Positions 22,730 to 34,332 of a stretch of DNA of 64,000 nucleotides are shown in pieces. Each line of letters starts with the position of its first letter. Positions within the stretch are counted from its first letter, which is position 1. The position numbers and the translations under genes were made by a program. The notes beneath the pieces were generated by a model. It searched no databases. It had not been told where the DNA came from and worked only from the letters and a program-made list of their open reading frames with translations. Source of the stretch: Gonatopus flavifemur (Eukaryota; Arthropoda; Insecta; Hymenoptera; Dryinidae); the NCBI GenBank assembly GCA_018340375.1, contig JAFFJZ010000017.1:4392001-4456000 (forward strand), read 5' to 3'.

Positions 22730-24440
22730 GCACTGCTTTTATACAGATATATGATATATCTGCATCTTGCCTGTTTTTCCTTCATCCACCTGTAATTCTA
22801 CTCGAAGAATCTAGGGATTCATTATCAATTGAATCCACTTTGTAATCTGTAATGCCAATTGATAGTGGTGAATAGCAAACTCACAGATCTATGGTATATT
22901 CGCTTCATTTTGTTTCTTTCTCATCCCCCTGAAACACTACGCAAAGAATCTGATACCATCATCGGATAGATCTGTGATATATCCACTGCACTTTTGCCTT
23001 TTCTTCGTTCGACTATGAGGTCACCAAATGAGATTGACAGTGACAATAGCTAGCATACAAATTTGTGATACGTGTGCTTCATTTCTGCTTCGTCTCCAGC
23101 CACCTATGATTCTACTCCAAGGAAATGATGAGCCCAGCATGTTGTAAGAATCTGTGGCATATCTACTGTGTTTTCGCCTTTGCAAAAATCGCTTTGATAT
23201 ACTTCAGTGTGACTAAAGTAACTGGAGACCAACTTCAACTTCTACCGTTGGTCAAACTATTCACAGCTCTTTGAGGTTTTGTCATGAACTTCACTCTCTA
23301 AAAACTTTTTATATTTCATTGGGGTTTTTTGATGAATCCCCCTTTCTGATTATAAGTGATGATTCAGTTATTGATTCATTACATAATCTTTAATCATCCA
23401 TTTCATGCCATTCATTATCAATTGAATCCACTTTGTAATCTGTAATTCATACATTCAATACAAAATTTTCACAAGACCGCCTATATGAAATTGATAGTGG
23501 TGGTAGACGACGTACAGGTCTATGGTATATTTGCTTCTTTTTCGTGTTTTCTCATACACCTGTGATACTACTCAAGCAATCCGATAACAACTCTTGGTCA
23601 AGAAAGTATCAGGCCAATGAAGAAAGACAAAAACGACGAAAATATACCATTCGATCTGTACGTCGTCCACCACCACTATCCATTTCATTTAGGCAATTTC
23701 ATAGGCAATTTTGTATTGAATGGATAAACTACAGATTATAAAGTGGATTCAATTGATAATGAATGGCATGAAACGGATGATTAAAGATTATGTAACGAAT
23801 CAACAACTGAATCATCGCTTATAATCAGAAAGTGGAATTCATCAAATATCAAATATAATCAGAACGTGGAATCATTCAAAAACCCCAATGCAGTATAAAA
23901 AATTTTTATCATGAGAAGTTCATGACATAACCTCAATGAGATATAAGAAGTTGGAAAAACGTTGAAGGTTGAAGTTGGTCTCCAGGCACTTTAGTTACAT
24001 TGAAGTATATCAAATATTTAAATCAAAACTATTAATTCAACAAAACGATTTGTCTAGAGGCAAAAGCACAGCAGATATGCCACAGATCTTGACGACATAC
24101 TGGACTCATCAGTTTCTCGGAGTAGAATCACAAGTGGATGGAGACAAAGCAGAAATGAAGCAGACGAATCATAAATTTGTACGCTAGCTATTTAGCTAGA
24201 CGATAGCTGTCACTATCAATTCCATTCAGTGGCCTCTTAGTCGAGTGAAGCGAAGGCAAGAGTGCAGTGAATATATCACAGATCTATCCGATACTATTAT
24301 TAGATTCATCGAATACCATCACAGGTGGATGAAGATGAAACAAAATAAAGCAAATATACCATAGATCTGTATGTTAGCTACCAATACTATCAATTTCATT
24401 TATATTCAAGAATCCGATAACAGCCTTTGTCAAAGAAACC
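22730..24440. repeat. Imperfect palindrome of about 1.7 kb within copy 1
   Basis: Left-side blocks (ACAGATCTATGGTATATTCG, GCTAGCATACAAATTTGTGA, GGAGACCAACTTCAACTTC, TTCATTATCAATTGAATCC) reappear inverted and in reverse order on the right, about a centre near 23590. Arms are roughly 800 bp and visibly diverged. Confidence 0.65.
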
Positions 24441-26511
24441 TACTGAATCTTGTACAATGTTCTAGTTGAAGTCAATGCAGTAGAATGTAGTTCATGTTGT
24501 TGTTGTTGTAGTCAATGTAGTTGATTGATGTCTGATTCTTAATCAAATTTGGTTAGATTCAATGGACTGTTCCATTAGATAATACTCTTCATCAAAACTA
24601 CAAAGACAATAACATTATATCAAACGTACCTTTTCTTACCAGACATCTCTTTATGGTTTTCTCTCTGAAGAGAGATGAAAAAGATTTGGAACAGTTATTT
24701 TAGAGCTTAGTTATTTAGTTGAGCTTAAGTATAGTCATTGTCGATCAGGGTATGCAGGGAGGACAATGTTTCATTCATTCACTTCTCTCGGAGCAGGCTC
24801 AATATCATCTGTTTCATTATTTGCTCATGATTCTATTGGGAAATAGTATAGATCAGTGGACTGTCCATCAAGGGTATGGTATATCCACTATAATTTTACC
24901 TGTAAAGAAATAGCGAATAAACTTGAATACTTCTCAAGCAAGCTCGGTATGATCTTTTCCATCAATTGTCTACGATCCTAATTGGAGAAATTGACAGTAG
25001 CTGGCTGTCCGTCAGGAGTTATGATATATCCGTTATGTTCTGGCCTATAGAATGATTGCGAATCAATTTGAATCATTCCCCTTGAGCATACTCCGTATGA
25101 TCCATTCGATCATCTGCCAACGACTCCAGTAGGAGGATAGGACAGTAGCGGACTGTCCATGAAGGAATTATGATGTATCCGATATGCTCTCACCTCAGAA
25201 TTTATAAATTTGAATTATTTTCCATGACTAAACCTTGTATGATTTTCTATGATTCGTCTCTGGTTCCGGTTAGAATCACCAGTAGCAAACTATCCGTCAC
25301 GGATTATGATATATCCGCTATGCTTTTGCCTATAAAGGAATCTTGCATTTTATGAATAATCCATCATACAGAGCTTACCTGTGTATATTCCAATTTTCTG
25401 AATGTAGCAAATAGATTTATTTATACCTTTCTCAAACTTTTTCTGTTTTTTTTACAAATAACCTCTTCATCATTTATTCATTCATTAATTCATGAATTTT
25501 TTGAAGTAATATATAAGAGTATATATAATTTCAAGTTGTTTATTTATGTTTCATTGTTCTGAATAACCTGTAGTAATCTGTAATAATGTAGTCACCTGTA
25601 ATTTAATTATTCTTTTAATATTTTAATGACCTATCAACACATCGCCTCATTGACAGGTTATATTTGTTTACGTATTTACAATGTATAAACCTGTAGTAAT
25701 CTGTAATAATAATGTAGTCACCTGTAATTCATTCATCTTTTAATTATTCTTTTAATATTTCAATAACCTATCAACACATCGCCTCATTGACAGGTTATAG
25801 CTTATAGCTTATAAATGGCTTAGGCCTTGCTGAAGCCTATACGCCAACATCGAAAAATTCGATTGACAGGTTATATTTGTGTACGTATTTACAATGTATA
25901 TACTCTATAGGGGAAAAAATTTATCTACCAATCATTGTACAGGTTACAAAAGACTGACAAACCATTTGGACAATATTGGAAGCACCTTATTATACGTTAT
26001 TATATTTTACATACTAATGAACAAATGATCCACTATTAGACATTCGAAGAAAGAAAGACAGAACAAATGATCCACTATTGGGCGTTCGAAGAAAGAAAAA
26101 AGGACAGAATAAATCTTTGTAGCATTGGAAATCGCCTCAAGAATAACAGGTCTTCGTGTTAAGAAGAAACCGATTAATCAGGAATTCCGAAAAGATGTTT
26201 TGATCGTATGAAAACTTGAAACGTTTATATTTCGGTAACGGATGAACTGATCAAGTTCGTAGTGTGCTTAATCGAAAGTGTGTAATCGTATTATATAGTG
26301 AAAGTGTAGTTATTTTTTTGTGACACACAATATGTGTCGAGTTATTGTGCATTGAACATTTTTTCAGGAGGTTAAATCTCGGTTGAGCAGTAAAAGATAC
26401 ACGGTAGCGGACGACTTCTGCTTTCTTCACTTACAATAAAAAAAATACTTATACATCTTTTTTTCAGGGTTTTTTCATATACTTGGCGTCGAGACGCTAC
26501 CGCGTCTCTTG

Positions 26512-27826
26512 ATCCCAAAAACAAAGAATAAAAAAATCTAAAAACACATTCTAAAGGAAAATTTCACTGCATTCAGAATTTCGAGGGGATATGAAAGGAT
26601 ATGCTCCATTTGAAAAAAAAAGATATGAAATCAATATGAGCGACCAAGTACATTGGTTACCCAACGGATATGTGAAAGATTTTTGGTATATTGTAACTTC
26701 AGTTTGTTCAAACTGTATTGAAGGTAATTTATGATTTTCAGAAAAGCATTATTGTATCAAAAAAATAAATAAAACAAGCGTATCGTTCTGCTCGTATATA
26801 TAGATACCAAAAAGTGAAAAAAAGTAGAATTCCACAAAACATACAAATGTCTCACAAAAACCCCTAAAAACTCCAACACAGTAAAAAAATAACGTCAAAT
26901 CCCAAAAACCATACAAACGTTTTACAATAACACATGAAAAAAAATCCTTGAAAAAAATACTTCACTCTTTCCGGAAGATTACTTGATATAACAAATATAC
27001 CATTAAAAAAGAGATGTGAAAGGCAACCCTGTTTCGGAATTCGCATCAACCAGCAACACTTGGCGTGGCCGATGGTAGAAGTTTTTAGCCTTTATTATAT
27101 ACAAATGAATCTCTATAGAACATTAAACAAGAAATTTAAATGATATAATTCCATAAAATCTTCTTCGTGGCCGATGGTAGAAGTTTTTAGCCTTTATTAT
27201 ATACAAATGAATTTCTATAGAACATTAAACAAGAAATTTAAATGATATAATTCCATAAAATCTTCTTCGGCCACGCCAAGTGTTGCTGGTTGATGCGAAT
27301 TCCGAAACAGGGTTGCCTTTCACATCTCTTTTTTAATGGTATATTTGTTATATCAAGTAATCTTCCGGAAAGAGTGAAGTATTTTTTTCAAGGATTTTTT
27401 TTCATGTGTTATTGTAAAACGTTTGTATGGTTTTTGGGATTTGACGTTATTTTTTTACTGTGTTGGAGTTTTTAGGGGTTTTTGTGAGACATTTGTATGT
27501 TTTGTGGAATTCTACTTTTTTTCACTTTTTGGTATCTATATATACGAGCAGAACGATACGCTTGTTTTATTTATTTTTTTGATACAATAATGCTTTTTTG
27601 AAAATCATAAATTACCTTCAATACAGTTTAAACAAACTGAAGTTACAATATACCAAAAATCTTTCACATATCCTTTGGGTAACCAATGTACTTGGTCGCT
27701 CATATTGATTTCATATCTTTTTTTTCAAATGGAGCATATCCTTTTATATCCCCTCGAAATTCTGAATGCAGTGAAATTTTCCTTTAGAATGTGTTTTTAG
27801 ATTTTTTTATTCTTTGTTTTTGGGAT
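26512..27826. repeat. Near-identical 559 bp palindrome with duplicated spacer
   Basis: The left arm 26512-27070 and right arm 27269-27826 are inverted copies with only a few differences by eye; a 186 bp stretch is identical. The spacer is a direct duplication of about 100 bp (27071-27172 and 27173-27268) starting GATGGTAGAAG, differing at one base. Copy 1 of the large repeat ends at the left arm, and copy 2 overlaps the right arm. Confidence 0.85.
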
Positions 27827-28150
27827 TTTCATGTACTTGGCGTTATTTTTTTACTTTTTTGGAGTTTTTTTGGGGGGATTTCACTTCTTTTTCTGAATAT
27901 GCTTCCAACTGAACCCAAATGAAAATGAAATACCCCTGTCGAGTTTATGGCAATCGTAGGAATGAAGGAAATGTCCTCAGATAACTTATGTGATATACAA
28001 ATCCACTTGGATTTCCATCAGTCATCTCATCATTGGACGGCAATAGATTATCGAAATAAAGAATGAAGAAAAGAAGGGAAGAAAAGCGAATTCCCATGAA
28101 CAAATATACGTGTGAAGAATTCCGAAGACTAAATTTTCCTTGACTGATAA

Positions 28151-28230
28151 GTTGGCGCTCAAAGCAGCTCAAAGCGCTCAAAGCAACTCACCGCGCTCAA
28201 AGTAGCTCACGCCGCTCAAAACAGCCCACG
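28151..28230. repeat. Short GCTCAAAG minisatellite
   Basis: Five to six imperfect copies of a GCTCAAAGCAACTCA-like word follow one another. Confidence 0.6.
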
Positions 28231-28366
28231 ATATTGTGCTGAACATGTCTTGTGCGGAAATTTCCAGTGTTTTCAAGAAATCATTGTAAGAAAATCGAAA
28301 CAACATAGATCTTACAGACAGAGGAAACTTGCGTACAATATATTCAAGGTATCCAACAGAAATTAT

Positions 28367-28510
28367 TGAACTACTGAAATGTCAGCAGAATAGAGTCCTT
28401 GGAGAATTCAAATTGCCTTTTGTCATACTGCATATTGTACTGTATATAGTATGACAAAAGGCGATTTGAATTCTCCAAGAACTCCATCCTACTGACATTT
28501 CAGTGATTCA
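28367..28510. repeat. 144 bp hairpin MITE
   Basis: Arms TGAACTACTGAAATGTCAGC and complement, then TTGGAGAATTCAAATTGCC and complement, then TTTTGTCATAC and complement pair around a short AT loop near 28430. Copy 1 of the host repeat lacks this hairpin. Confidence 0.7.
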
Positions 28511-28830
28511 TTTTGTGGTTCCAGAAGGATTCAATGGGATCTAGTTTTTGGAACTTTTGCTATCTGGGTAAAGAGATGTCAAATATTTACCATGCAACAA
28601 AAAGATATACCTTCAAGATATCACATTGAAGACACTTTCTAGTACTGTACCAGACATTTTTCAGAATTTTGTGGAATATCCATCGAAATCATTCGAAAAA
28701 ATTTTTCAAGAATATTTGGTTCGTTATGATATTACAAAGGTATTCTATATTCTTCAGAACTGTACAATATCACAGTAATTGAATTCTAACTTCATGATGA
28801 AGCGAAATTATTGCTTTTCAAAGAAATATA

Positions 28831-29839
28831 CAGGGTGGGGCATTTAAAGTGTCGCGGGCGTTTTTTCCAAAAATAAAGTGAGATACGAGAAAATTTTCCG
28901 GACAAAAGTTGTAGGGTACCGAGGGGGACATCCGATGGTGGCCTTGGCTTTGACCTCAAATCTCATCTTCAAGGGCATTCTGAGATCAACTCTTGTTTTT
29001 TAAATAGCATCTCATATTTTTTACTGCAGATTTGGATTCTAGGTCAAAAACCAAGAAACTTTTGTCTGAACCATTTTCCTGAAATCCGCAAAAATGGCGC
29101 TCTAATCGATATTGTTCCATTTTGAATCTGACATTCGAATAACTCGAAAACGAAGGGTCTTGCAAAAGAATGTTTCGTACAAAAGTTGTCAATACACAAC
29201 ACATTCCAATCGTCTACATTACCACCATTCAGAGCTCACGCGATGTAAACAAACGACGGGGTTCAGTGAAAATTCACGATTTTGAAAGTCAGTTTGTCAG
29301 TTACATTTGATTATTACTTGGTTTATGACAAATTGAAAATCATGGATATCCGATACACGGTTTCTGAAAAGATCGATATGATCTACATTTACGGTGAAGT
29401 GCATAAGAACCCCAGACAAGCATATGACTTGTATGCAGAACGATTTCCTGAAAGAACAACGCCATCCATTAGGTATTTTCAACGCATTACAAAATTATTC
29501 TCAGAAACGGGAAGTGTTACAAGGGAAAAACGACATCGAATGAGAACTGTTAGCGGAGAAAATGCGGAAGTTAATGTACTAGCTGCAGTAGCCAATAATC
29601 CACACGTGAGCTCTCGTGAAATTGAACTCCATTCGGGAATTTCTCGAAGAAGTGTTCTTCGAATACTGAAACGTCACAAATTCCATCCGTATCACATTTG
29701 TTTGCATCAAGACCTTCACGGTGATGATTTCGAAAATCATGTCCCCCTCGATACCCTACAATTTTTGTCCGAAAAATTTTCTCGTATCTCATTTTATTTT
29801 TGGAAAAAACGCCCGCGACACTTTAAATGCCCCACCCTG
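28831..29839 (+). mobile_element. DUF4817-type Tc1/mariner-like transposon, internally deleted
   Basis: This 1,009 bp element has ends CAGGGTGGGGCATTTAAAGT and complement; the terminal repeats run about 100 bp. TA flanks both sides (28829-28830 and 29840-29841). The matching sequence in copy 1 near 22535 (GAAATATATGTATGAGTC) is uninterrupted and shows the TA target. It carries only the N-terminal, DNA-binding half of a transposase. Confidence 0.85.
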
Positions 29840-29929
29840 TATATACGAGTCTTTAGCATTGCGTGGCCAATGTCGCTCTTCAACTTGCAGATCATGAATA
29901 AATATCCACTTTGTACCTTCACTTCGTAA
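29342..29929 (+). pseudogene. DUF4817 transposase, N-terminal part only
   Basis: From ATG 29342 the product starts MDIRYTVSEKIDMIYIYGEV, the DUF4817 helix-turn-helix (about residues 1-60, with AERFPERTTPSIRYFQR), followed by a second HTH (about 85-125, with NPHVSSREIELHSGISRRSV and LRILKRHKFHPYH). In intact relatives a DDE nuclease domain follows. Here the coding runs into the right terminal repeat after LHGDDFENH, so all catalytic residues are deleted. The product could at most bind DNA. It was probably mobilised by a full-length relative. Confidence 0.75.
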
Positions 29930-30613
29930 CATGCATGTGAAATTATCTTCAGAAATATTTTTACCCTGATGAAAAACAACAGCTATAACTTTATAAAAGT
30001 GTTGTGCAATGATAATTTTTAAAGTGGGTACTGCTTTAATGCTTATATTTTCTACCTCTGTTGCTTCAACATTATTGTGATTAAACATCATCAATTGCAC
30101 AATTACATATTGTTCTGAGGCTGTTATAAATGATTTTTTAATTTTATGCAAGTTATTACAATTGTCACAAGAATCTTCGAAAATTTTCCATGTTGAAAAA
30201 TTGAACTTGAATATTTCTTGAAACTCAAATGATTTTTGTGAAATTGGAGGTAGCCCAAGACGTGTAACACAATTTGTACCAACAATATTTTTGGTATATT
30301 CACATTTCGTACATTCCGTTAAGATAGTTATTTGGTGCTTCACTAAATTTTTAATAGCCATTGAATTTTCGCAAATAGAAGCGATGAATTCTCCTGCATC
30401 TTGTGAGTGATTATGCAAGTATTGTGGACCTGCAAGCTGTTTTAAAGCTATGATATCGAGGTTTTTTTGCGAATTGTAGTTCTGAATTGAAATATTTATG
30501 ATGTCATTGGGGTCAGATAAAAGTAATTGTTTTGTCTTAGAAGCACAGTACAATATACACTGCATTACTGCATTCAAATAAGAAGAAACACCGTCAACAT
30601 TAGGAAGACCCAT
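29841..30613 (-). CDS. Ubiquitin-specific-protease-like protein lacking catalytic residues
   Basis: An uninterrupted minus-strand frame starting MGLPNVDGVSSYLNAVMQ aligns with the Cys box of USPs (usually GL.N.GNTCY.NA.LQ), but the nucleophile position is Ser. A QDA-box-like HSQDAGEFI follows at about residues 67-75, a CTKC...CDNC pair set resembles the zinc finger of USP cores, and the His box reads VVFHQGKNISEDNFTCML, with Asn where GH[YF] has His, then WIFIHDLQV. It therefore has the USP fold order but should not cleave ubiquitin. About 258 codons lie in the repeat; the frame then runs into the inserted transposon at 29840. The frame is open upstream of this ATG for about 22 codons. It is part of the repeated mobile-like unit, not a normal host USP. 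Confidence 0.65.
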
Positions 30614-30864
30614 TACGTTTAACGCGTGAGTTTTTGTTGATTTTCCATCAATATTTTGGCCCCTGGATTATATATTATCCAATATCCTTATTCCTGAGTA
30701 CCCAGGTGAAAAAGTTTTTTCAGTGAGTAAATTCTTTGAGTAAAATTACAGGTGGATCAAGAAAAAGTAGAAAGGATGCAGGTATACTATACATCTGTAT
30801 GTTACTTACCACAACGATCAATATCATCAGGTAGCGTAGAAGGAAAATGAAGAAAAGGCAGAAG

Positions 30865-31987
30865 TGCAGTGGATATACAAGTCCTTACATTGAATGATAC
30901 CACTATCAGATTCTTCCAACAGAATCATAGGTGGATGAAGAAAAAGCAAAAAGGATGTAGATGTACCATACATCTGTACGTTAAACCCTACCATGATCAT
31001 TAGGTAGCGTTGAAGGAAAATGCAGAAAAGATAGGGGCGCAATGGATATATCACAAATCTTTGCATCGGGTACATTCCACTGACCAATTGACGAATGATT
31101 AGAGAGACTGTTTAGGATCAACTCAACGAAAATTGAGCAGATACAATATTCTGATTATAGAAATTGTTGCAGAACAACTACAGGTCAGCTTGACTGATGT
31201 GACTGGATGTGACAATTCATTCTGAATGTTTTCTTCCAAAGTTCCATCTTTTCAGTTGTTCCATTCAAGCTAGATTATATTTGTGTTATTACAAACCATC
31301 ATTTTCATCTTCACTTATCTTCGTTTTGGAATGATTCAATTCTCAAATATCATGAATTTTATTAAATTGTCATAGAGTATTTTGGGTTGAGAGATTTAGT
31401 AACTCTAGGATCCATGAAATGTTCAAAATGTATTCAAAGTGATTCATGATCATTAAAAAGCAATATTGTATCAAATATCCAAACCATTTAATATTCATGA
31501 TATTTGAGAATTGAATCATTCCAAAACCAAGATAAGTAAAGATGAAAATGATGGTTTGTAATAACACAAATATAATCCAGCTTGAATGGAACAACTGAAA
31601 AGATGGAACTTTGGAAGAAAACATTCAGAATGAATTGTCACATCCAGTCACATCAGTCAAGTTGACCTGTAGTTGTTCTGCAACAATTTCTATAATCAGA
31701 ATATTGTATCTGCTCAATTTTCGTTGAGTTGATCCTAAACAGTCTCTCTAATCATTCGTCAATTGGTCAGTGGAATGTACCCGATGCAAAGATTTGTGAT
31801 ATATCCATTGCGCCCCTATCTTTTCTGCATTTTCCTTCAACGCTACCTAATGATCATGGTAGGGTTTAACGTACAGATGTATGGTACATCTACATCCTTT
31901 TTGCTTTTTCTTCATCCACCTATGATTCTGTTGGAAGAATCTGATAGTGGTATTATTCAACGCAAGGACTTGTATATCCACTGCACC
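30865..31987. repeat. Palindrome with arms of about 494 bp inside copy 2
   Basis: 30865-31357 and 31493-31987 are inverted copies with few differences; the spacer is about 135 bp. The arms contain the same 130 bp-type degenerate units as the rest of the host repeat, so the palindrome arose within it. Confidence 0.8.
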
Positions 31988-32270
31988 TGAATACCAGTAT
32001 ACCTGAAGTGCTCGGTGACTAACCTTATTTTCAAATGTTTTTCAAACTTGCTATAATTGAATTTACATTCATTATCTATTCACTATTCTGTTCCATTAAT
32101 TGTCCACAATTCTGATTGCAGAATAGTGGATTCCATCAGACATTATGGTATATCCATTATACTTTTGCCTGTAAAAAAATAGCAAATAAACTTCAATAAT
32201 CACCCTTGAGCAGGCTCGGTATGATCTTTTTCATTGATTGCCTATGATCCTAATTAGAGAAATCGACAGT

Positions 32271-32326
32271 GGAGCCTTCCGAAGTAGCTGGTCATCTGGT
32301 TTTGATCAGCTACTTCGGAAGGCTCC
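32271..32326. mobile_element. 56 bp perfect hairpin insertion with AGT flanks
   Basis: A perfect 20 bp stem GGAGCCTTCCGAAGTAGCTG with a 16 bp loop. AGT is present on both sides (32268-32270 and 32327-32329). Copy 1 of the host repeat near 25000 reads through the site (GACAGTAGCTGGCTG), so the hairpin is an insertion with a 3 bp duplication. Confidence 0.75.
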
Positions 32327-34332
32327 AGTAGTTGACTGTCCGTCAGAACTTATGATATATCTCTGACTTTCTGGTATGTGGAGGAATTGCGAATAAACTT
32401 GAATCTTTTCCCTTGAGCATGCTCGATATGATCCATTTGATCATTTTCCAACGACTCTAGCAGGAGAACCTGATAGTAGATTGTTTGTAAGGGGGTTATG
32501 GTATATCCGATAAGATTTCACCTAAAAAGTAATGCATAAATTTGAATCATTATTTTCGACTAGACCTTGTATGGTTTATTTGATCACCAGCCTGTGGTTC
32601 TGGTGGTAAGAACCAACAGTAGCAGACTGTTCATAAGGGATTACAGTATTTCTGCTGAACTGTTGTCTGTAAAGGAATATTGTATTTTATGAATAATACA
32701 TCATACAGAGCTTACCTGTGTATATACCAATTTCCTGAATGTAGCAAATAGATTTATTTATACCTTTCTCAAACTTTTTCTGTTTTTTTTTACAAATAAC
32801 CTCTTCATCATTTATTCATTAATCCATTCAGGAATTTTTTCAGGTCAAATATAAAAGTATATATAATTCCAGGTTATTTGTGTGCGTTTGATTGTTGTTA
32901 TAATGACCTGTAATACCTGTAATGTAGTTTAACCTGCAATTCAGAATTCATACATTTTTGAATTATTCTTTTAATATTATAATAACCTATCAACACATCG
33001 CCTCATTGACAGGTTATTTGTTTATGTTCTGACAATGTATAGACAGCAGTGTTGCCAACTCCCTTTCCTGAAAGCGCGCTGACTGCCATTGCTGCCATGT
33101 TAAAAAGCGCCAGATTACGTTGAATTTTTTGAAACCGCGCCGGATACAATAAAAAGGTAGTATCCAAGAAGCCCGACCGGTAATAGGCCCGACTGATTGT
33201 CATTGGCTGAAAACTGATGATTTCTAGTGACTTCACTAAACATTTTTAGCGATCAACCAATAGTAATGGAGTCGAGCTTCTTGCATATTACTAATAAAAT
33301 ACTCCCGTCAACTATTTCCCAAACTTATATTTTCAATTATTATACATGTATGATGTATAATAGATCCATTTAATGATATAATATAATATGTTATAATGGA
33401 TATACATTGACAAAATCATGCTTAAAAATCTTCTATCCAATCATCTTCATCGTCGGACAAAGTTTCTCCATGGCCTATCGGAGCAGAAGTTGATGGACCG
33501 GATTCCAGTTCGTGGGGAATCTTGGATTTCAACAATTTGAATGTGTAAACATTTTTGTTGCCCATTTGGTTTAAAACTTCTTGTGGAAAGTCATAAGTGC
33601 AACAAGTTTTATTGACGTTTTTCAAGCCAGCCCTAATATATAAGACAGAATTCAATGTATCCATGTTCATTCGGTTTCTGAGTTTGGTTTTAATTATGTT
33701 CATCTGGCTGAAAATCCTTTCAACGTCGGCATTTGAGTGGGGAAGAGCCAGTATCAGCATTGCGAGTTCTGATAGTTCTTTGAACGGATTGTGATTGCCG
33801 GCATCTTTACATTGAGAAACTTCAACCCAAAACTTAATAGTATCATCAGTGAAATCCCATTTCTGGAATGCTATATTTTTCCATTGGTTGAATATTTTAT
33901 CGATCACATCCGTACTTAAACCAAAACTTTCGACTAAGGGTATAATTTCCGTTCCTTTGTTTGGTTTTAAAATTTCAGAAACACTCATAACATTCATATT
34001 CCTTAGAATATGAACATGGTTTGGTAATCTCTTCTGCAATTCTTTGATTAATTTACAAGTGAAATCAATGCATCGTTTTCGCAGAATTTGTTTATCTGAG
34101 ACTGTCAATGGCTCCAAAAATTTTTCGAAATTATATCCAAGATACGGTGAAGGATCTAAGAAGTCATTAATATTCTGTTCCGTCAGAATGTCAATGGTAC
34201 GACGTCTAGCTGGGATTATTACTTTGGTGCATAATGATTCCAGAAGGTTTATCAATGTATCTAAAAGTTTAGTAGGATCTGTATTGTTCCCTTCAAATGC
34301 TTTGAGAGCACCTTGCACTTCTACTAACCCTA

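Larger units (their letters stand above)
21950..26513 (-). mobile_element. Large repeat carrying a USP-like gene, copy 1
   Basis: Long stretches align in order with 27.6-39.9 kb: the AAACAAACTGAAGTTACAATAT block (21980 and about 27630), the GGTATCCAACAGAAATT block, the USP-like 3' end (22.5 kb and 29.9 kb), degenerate repeats of about 130-150 bp with CTATGGTATAT and GTGGATGAAGA words, the ACATCGCCTCATTGACAGGT block, and the final GAGACGC/GCGTCTC hairpin (26491-26508). Both copies end right after CGCGTCTCTTGAT. The left boundary is approximate. I do not recognise the transposon class; the hairpin end recalls rolling-circle elements but the usual CTRR end is missing. Confidence 0.6.

Noticed and set aside
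26480..26513. Helitron 3' end
   Set aside because: The hairpin fits, but the bases after it (CTTGAT) do not match the usual CTRR ending and no Rep/helicase coding was found, so the class is left open.
26864..27475. Two identical 61-codon frames on opposite strands
   Set aside because: They come from the arms of the palindrome; identity reflects the repeat, and there is no domain or start context.
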